Below, piece after piece: positions 6,897 to 9,744 of a stretch of 9,744 nt of DNA. This stretch comes from Verrucomicrobiia bacterium (GTDB lineage: Bacteria; Verrucomicrobiota; Verrucomicrobiia; Limisphaerales; Palsa-1400). The notes beneath the pieces are model-generated. The model was not told the origin of the DNA. It did not search any database and saw only the letters and a program-made list of their open reading frames with translations. A program made the position numbers and the translations under genes. The stretch lies in contig JAICXV010000035.1 of NCBI GenBank assembly GCA_025934545.1, forward strand, positions 1 to 9,744, written 5' to 3'. The first letter of the stretch is position 1, and each line of letters opens with the position of its first letter.

Positions 6897-8609
6897 TTAA
6901 CCCGCCTTAATTAACTCGATCACCTTCTCGATCGCCTGGTCGGGTTTCACCGGAATCAAAGCGCCGCCGCGCGGTTTGATTTCCACTTCGCCTTTGGCCA
7001 GGGATTTTTCGCCGATACCGATGCGGATCGGGAACCCGACCAGTTCGGAATCTTTAAATTTCATGCCGGGCCGTTCGTCCCGGTCATCCATGATGACGTC
7101 GATGCCGCGCGCGGAAAGTTCGTTATAAATCTTTTCGGCGAGTTGCATCACCGTGCTGTCCTTCGCAACGGTGAGCGGAGTGATACAAACGGTATAGGGA
7201 GCGACGCTGATCGGCCACACGATGCCGTCCTTGTCGTTGCATTGTTCGATGACCGCTTGCAGTGTGCGCGTCACGCCGATGCCGTAACAACCCATGATGG
7301 CAGGATGTTGCTCGCTCTTTTCGTCCACGAACAAGGCGTTCAACGCTTTGCTGTATTTGGTGCCGAGTTTGAAGACGTGGCCGACTTCAATCGCGCGCTG
7401 AATCTTTAATGGCTTGCCACAATTGGAACACGCTTCGCCGATTTGCGTCGTACGCAGATCAGCCCAATGCGCCGGATGAATATCGCGACCGAGCGCCACA
7501 TTGCGCAAATGGAATCCGTCTTCGTTCGCACCGGTGGTCATCGCACTCGCGCCGCGCAACACTTCGTCGGCGTAAACTGGAATATCTTTCACCCCGACCG
7601 CGCCGAGACTGCCGGGTTTGGCTTTGAGCACATCAACGATTTCATCCGGTGTCGCGGGGCGGAAAGTCGCCGTGCCGAGGACGCCAGTGAGCTTGGCTTC
7701 GTTGAGTTGGTGGTCGCCGCGCAACAAAATTAACACCGGTTTGTCATTTACGATGTAAACCAGCGTCTTGATTTGCTGATGGGCCGCGATGGTGTAAGGA
7801 GCCTTGGTCAGTGCGTTGATGGTGGTCACGCCGGGCGTCGCGAACTTTTCAATCGGCAATTCCTTATCGCCAGTGTCCGCGTGCATCATGTGCCGGCTGG
7901 TGGCCTTTTCGATGTTGGCGGCGTAGTTGCAGCCATCGCAATAAACGACTTCGTTTTCGCCGGTTTCAGCCGGAACCATGAATTCATGCGAAAACTTCCC
8001 ACCCATCACGCCGGTGTCGGCCTCGACTGCCATCGCTTTCAAACCGCACCGTTGAAAGATGCGCGTGTAAGCGTCGTACATTTTTTTGTAGCTGGTCTGC
8101 GCGCCTTCTTCAGTCGCATCGAAGCTGTAGGCGTCCTTCATAATGAATTCCTTGGCCCGCATCAGGCCGAAGCGCGGACGGATTTCGTCCCGGAACTTGG
8201 TTTGGATCTGGTAAAAGTTTTTGGGCAACTGACGATAGGAACTCAACTCGCCGGCGACCAGTGTGGTGATGACTTCTTCATGGGTCGGGCCGAGAATCCA
8301 TTCCTTTTTGGCGCGGTCGCGCGCTTTGAAGAATACCGCCTGGGCGGTTTCGTAACGTCCGCTCTGCTGCCAGATTTCCGGCGGTTGCAGCGCGGGCATG
8401 AGCACCTCCAGCGCGCCGGCGCGGTCCATTTCTTCGCGGACGATTTGCTCGACCTTACGCAAGGCGCGCAACCCGAGCGGCAGAAATGTATAAAGACCAC
8501 CGGTCAATTTGCGCACCAAGCCGGCGCGCAGCAGCAATTTGTGCGAAAGAATCTCCGCCTCAGCGGGCGTTTCTTTCAAAGTAGGAATCAAAGCCTGTGT
8601 CCAACGCAT
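6897..8609 (-). CDS. proS: Prolyl-tRNA synthetase (bacterial type with editing domain)
   Basis: ProRS charges tRNA-Pro with proline in the cytoplasm. With the start at 8609 it has 570 residues, normal for the bacterial type, and begins MRWTQALIPTLKETPAEAE, the usual N-terminus. The frame extends upstream to 8705, but those 32 residues have no family resemblance. Class II motifs are visible: motif 2 region FRDEIRPRFGLMRAKEFIMKDAYSF (139-163) and motif 3 GCYGIGVTRTL (440-450). Between them lies the inserted editing domain that removes mischarged alanine (about 228-405), with QIKTLVY at 279-285 and LLRGDHQLNE at 295-304. CDGC (224-227) and CSNC (394-397) flank the insertion and probably bind zinc, as in many bacterial ProRS. 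The anticodon-binding domain occupies about 465-570. It is transcribed divergently from ppdK and ends against the inverted repeat. Confidence 0.96.
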   Translation of the reverse strand: MRWTQALIPTLKETPAEAEILSHKLLLRAGLVRKLTGGLYTFLPLGLRALRKVEQIVREEMDRAGALEVLMPALQPPEIWQQSGRYETAQAVFFKARDRAKKEWILGPTHEEVITTLVAGELSSYRQLPKNFYQIQTKFRDEIRPRFGLMRAKEFIMKDAYSFDATEEGAQTSYKKMYDAYTRIFQRCGLKAMAVEADTGVMGGKFSHEFMVPAETGENEVVYCDGCNYAANIEKATSRHMMHADTGDKELPIEKFATPGVTTINALTKAPYTIAAHQQIKTLVYIVNDKPVLILLRGDHQLNEAKLTGVLGTATFRPATPDEIVDVLKAKPGSLGAVGVKDIPVYADEVLRGASAMTTGANEDGFHLRNVALGRDIHPAHWADLRTTQIGEACSNCGKPLKIQRAIEVGHVFKLGTKYSKALNALFVDEKSEQHPAIMGCYGIGVTRTLQAVIEQCNDKDGIVWPISVAPYTVCITPLTVAKDSTVMQLAEKIYNELSARGIDVIMDDRDERPGMKFKDSELVGFPIRIGIGEKSLAKGEVEIKPRGGALIPVKPDQAIEKVIELIKAG

Positions 8610-8704
8610 AAAGGCAAATGTAACCGCAAAGAGCGGAGTGAGCGCAAAGAAAAAGCAACGGGACGACGGAGACCCTGATTGCGTCTGAGCGCCCCAAAGC
8701 GCCA

Positions 8705-8732
8705 TTGACTAGAATAGCTCGTCTGATACATT
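8705..8732 (+). promoter_or_regulatory. Possible sigma70-type promoter upstream of ppdK
   Basis: TTGACT (8705-8710) matches the -35 consensus at 5 of 6 positions and TACATT (8727-8732) matches the -10 at 4 of 6, with a 16-bp spacer. It lies in the 292-bp divergent region between proS (start 8609) and ppdK (start 8902), leaving an untranslated leader of roughly 160 nt before ppdK. Hexamer matches of this quality arise by chance, and consensus use in this taxon is unknown. The rest of the 8610-8901 region holds one clear dyad and no recognisable gene. Confidence 0.3.
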
Positions 8733-8814
8733 CGCCCTCGATTGGAGAAAACCAACGGGGCCGGTCAAGCACCAGATTAGCTCTGGAATCCGCCGCCCGA
8801 ACTGGAATTTCCGG

Positions 8815-8849
8815 CATTTTCGGAGGGACTTTTCACGAGGCCGAAAATG
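8815..8849. promoter_or_regulatory. Perfect 9-bp dyad in the ppdK leader
   Basis: CATTTTCGG (8815-8823) and CCGAAAATG (8841-8849) are exact reverse complements separated by 17 bp. The stem may extend outward by two G-U pairs in RNA. It sits 52 bp before the ppdK start and downstream of the possible promoter, so it could be an RNA hairpin in the leader or a two-half-site operator. No U-run follows it and I recognise no riboswitch class. Confidence 0.4.
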
Positions 8850-8901
8850 TTTCGCAGTCGCGCTCGTGCCACGGTCCCCCTGTAAGAAAGAAACTAGAAT
8901 T

Positions 8902-9744
8902 ATGGCTAAATCGCAGAAATACGTTTACCTCTTCGGAAATAAAAAAGCTGACGGCAACGGCGCTATGAAACCGTTGCTCGGCGGCAAAGGCGCGAACCTC
9001 GCGGAAATGACCCGCATCGGTCTGCCCGTCCCTCCCGGATTCACCATCACGACCGAGGTCTGCACATATTATTATGCGCATGGTCGCAGCTATCCGAAGG
9101 AACTCTGGGGCCAATGCAAAGTCGGCGTCCAGAACATGGAGAAGATCCTCAATAAACGTTTTGGCGATATGGAACGTCCGCTCCTCGTCGCCGTCCGTTC
9201 CGGCGCGCGCGATTCCATGCCGGGCATGATGGACACCATTTTGAACCTCGGATTGAACGATCAAACGGTCGTCGCTCTCGAGAAAGCCAGCGGCAATCCC
9301 CGTTTCGCATGGGATTGCTATCGCCGCTTCATCCAAATGTATGGCGACGTCGTTATGGGCGTGCAAAAACGTGCCGGTGAAGATCATGAACCGTTTGAAA
9401 CGGTCATCGAAGGGTTGAAGGACGAATTGTTCCCCGGCCAAAAGCATGTCGAAGACACGAAGATCGACGCCAAAGGTCTGCAGGAATTGGTGAAGCGTTT
9501 CAAAGCGCTCGTCAAGGATCGCACGGGCAAAGAATTTCCGACCGATCCATGGGAACAACTGCAAGGCGCAGTCGGCGCTGTGTTCAGTTCGTGGATGAAC
9601 GATCGCGCCATCGTTTATCGTCAGAAATATAACATTCCTTCCGAATGGGGAACGGCTGTGAACGTGCAGGCGATGGTGTTCGGTAATACTGGCGACAAGT
9701 CAGGTTCCGGCGTCGCCTTCACCCGCGATCCGGCGTCCGGCGAA
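8902..9744 (+). CDS. ppdK: Pyruvate phosphate dikinase, N-terminal part
   Basis: The frame from the ATG at 8902 stays open to the right edge, giving 281 residues of a protein that is usually about 880-900 long. It interconverts pyruvate, ATP and phosphate with PEP, AMP and pyrophosphate, in glycolysis or gluconeogenesis. The visible part is the nucleotide-binding domain. It starts [14 protein letters not shown], then [10 protein letters not shown] (27-36, Lys29 in the ATP-site position), [13 protein letters not shown] (40-52), and the highly conserved [20 protein letters not shown] (98-117). The phospho-histidine and PEP-binding domains lie outside the window. The start is backed by family alignment and a purine-rich stretch AAGAAAGA at about 8884-8891. 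PEP synthase is excluded by the [13 protein letters not shown] signature, which is dikinase-specific. The long leader with a dyad hints at regulated expression. Confidence 0.95.
   Translation, partial: MAKSQKYVYLFGNKKADGNGAMKPLLGGKGANLAEMTRIGLPVPPGFTITTEVCTYYYAHGRSYPKELWGQCKVGVQNMEKILNKRFGDMERPLLVAVRSGARDSMPGMMDTILNLGLNDQTVVALEKASGNPRFAWDCYRRFIQMYGDVVMGVQKRAGEDHEPFETVIEGLKDELFPGQKHVEDTKIDAKGLQELVKRFKALVKDRTGKEFPTDPWEQLQGAVGAVFSSWMNDRAIVYRQKYNIPSEWGTAVNVQAMVFGNTGDKSGSGVAFTRDPASGE

Noticed and set aside
7773..8678. A 301-codon plus-strand open frame antisense to proS
   Set aside because: It lies wholly opposite the certain proS gene, has no recognisable motif, and has the Arg/His/Phe-rich composition typical of an antisense shadow of a GC-rich gene.
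8833..9564. A 243-codon minus-strand open frame opposite the start of ppdK
   Set aside because: The plus strand encodes an unmistakable PPDK N-terminus here; the minus frame is a shadow without motifs.

Overview
The window looks like a chromosomal stretch of a free-living, respiring, Gram-negative-type bacterium with moderate GC (roughly 53-57% in the genes I sampled by eye). It carries core metabolic genes and shows no transposase, phage gene, tRNA, rRNA or CRISPR array. A short degenerate repeat built from ACACNGAT-like units lies between two convergent genes. Together with the gene mix this makes me lean weakly towards Verrucomicrobiota or a neighbouring PVC/soil phylum, but nothing in the window proves the taxon.

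Left part (1-2678): the C-terminal part of a large FAD- and Fe-S-dependent 2-hydroxyacid dehydrogenase (D-lactate/glycolate/D-2-hydroxyglutarate type) converges on a lactate racemase-domain (LarA/DUF2088-like) gene, and the two 3' ends overlap by 9 bp. Both families are linked to 2-hydroxyacids, so a shared lactate-type pathway is plausible but unproven. A 116-bp divergent spacer then leads to a small, lower-GC gene (2795-3232) for an unrecognised membrane protein with two distant CxxC pairs.

Middle (3280-6815): five co-directional genes with gaps of 30, 4, 9 and 34 bp form a likely operon. They are the alpha and beta subunits of a class I Fe-S fumarate hydratase, a small SdhD-like membrane anchor of succinate dehydrogenase/fumarate reductase, diaminopimelate epimerase (dapF), and a creatininase-family metallohydrolase. 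The first three are TCA-cycle functions, while dapF feeds lysine and peptidoglycan synthesis. The anchor gene is not followed by sdhA or sdhB, which is the main oddity here.

Right part (6816-9744): an imperfect inverted repeat separates the operon from a convergent prolyl-tRNA synthetase gene (proS, minus strand). A 292-bp divergent region then leads to pyruvate phosphate dikinase (ppdK, plus strand), which runs off the right edge. That region holds a possible sigma70-like promoter and a perfect 9-bp dyad. I see no clear evidence of a wholly new multi-gene system. The best leads are the small CxxC membrane protein, the orphan Sdh anchor, and the repeat and leader structures.
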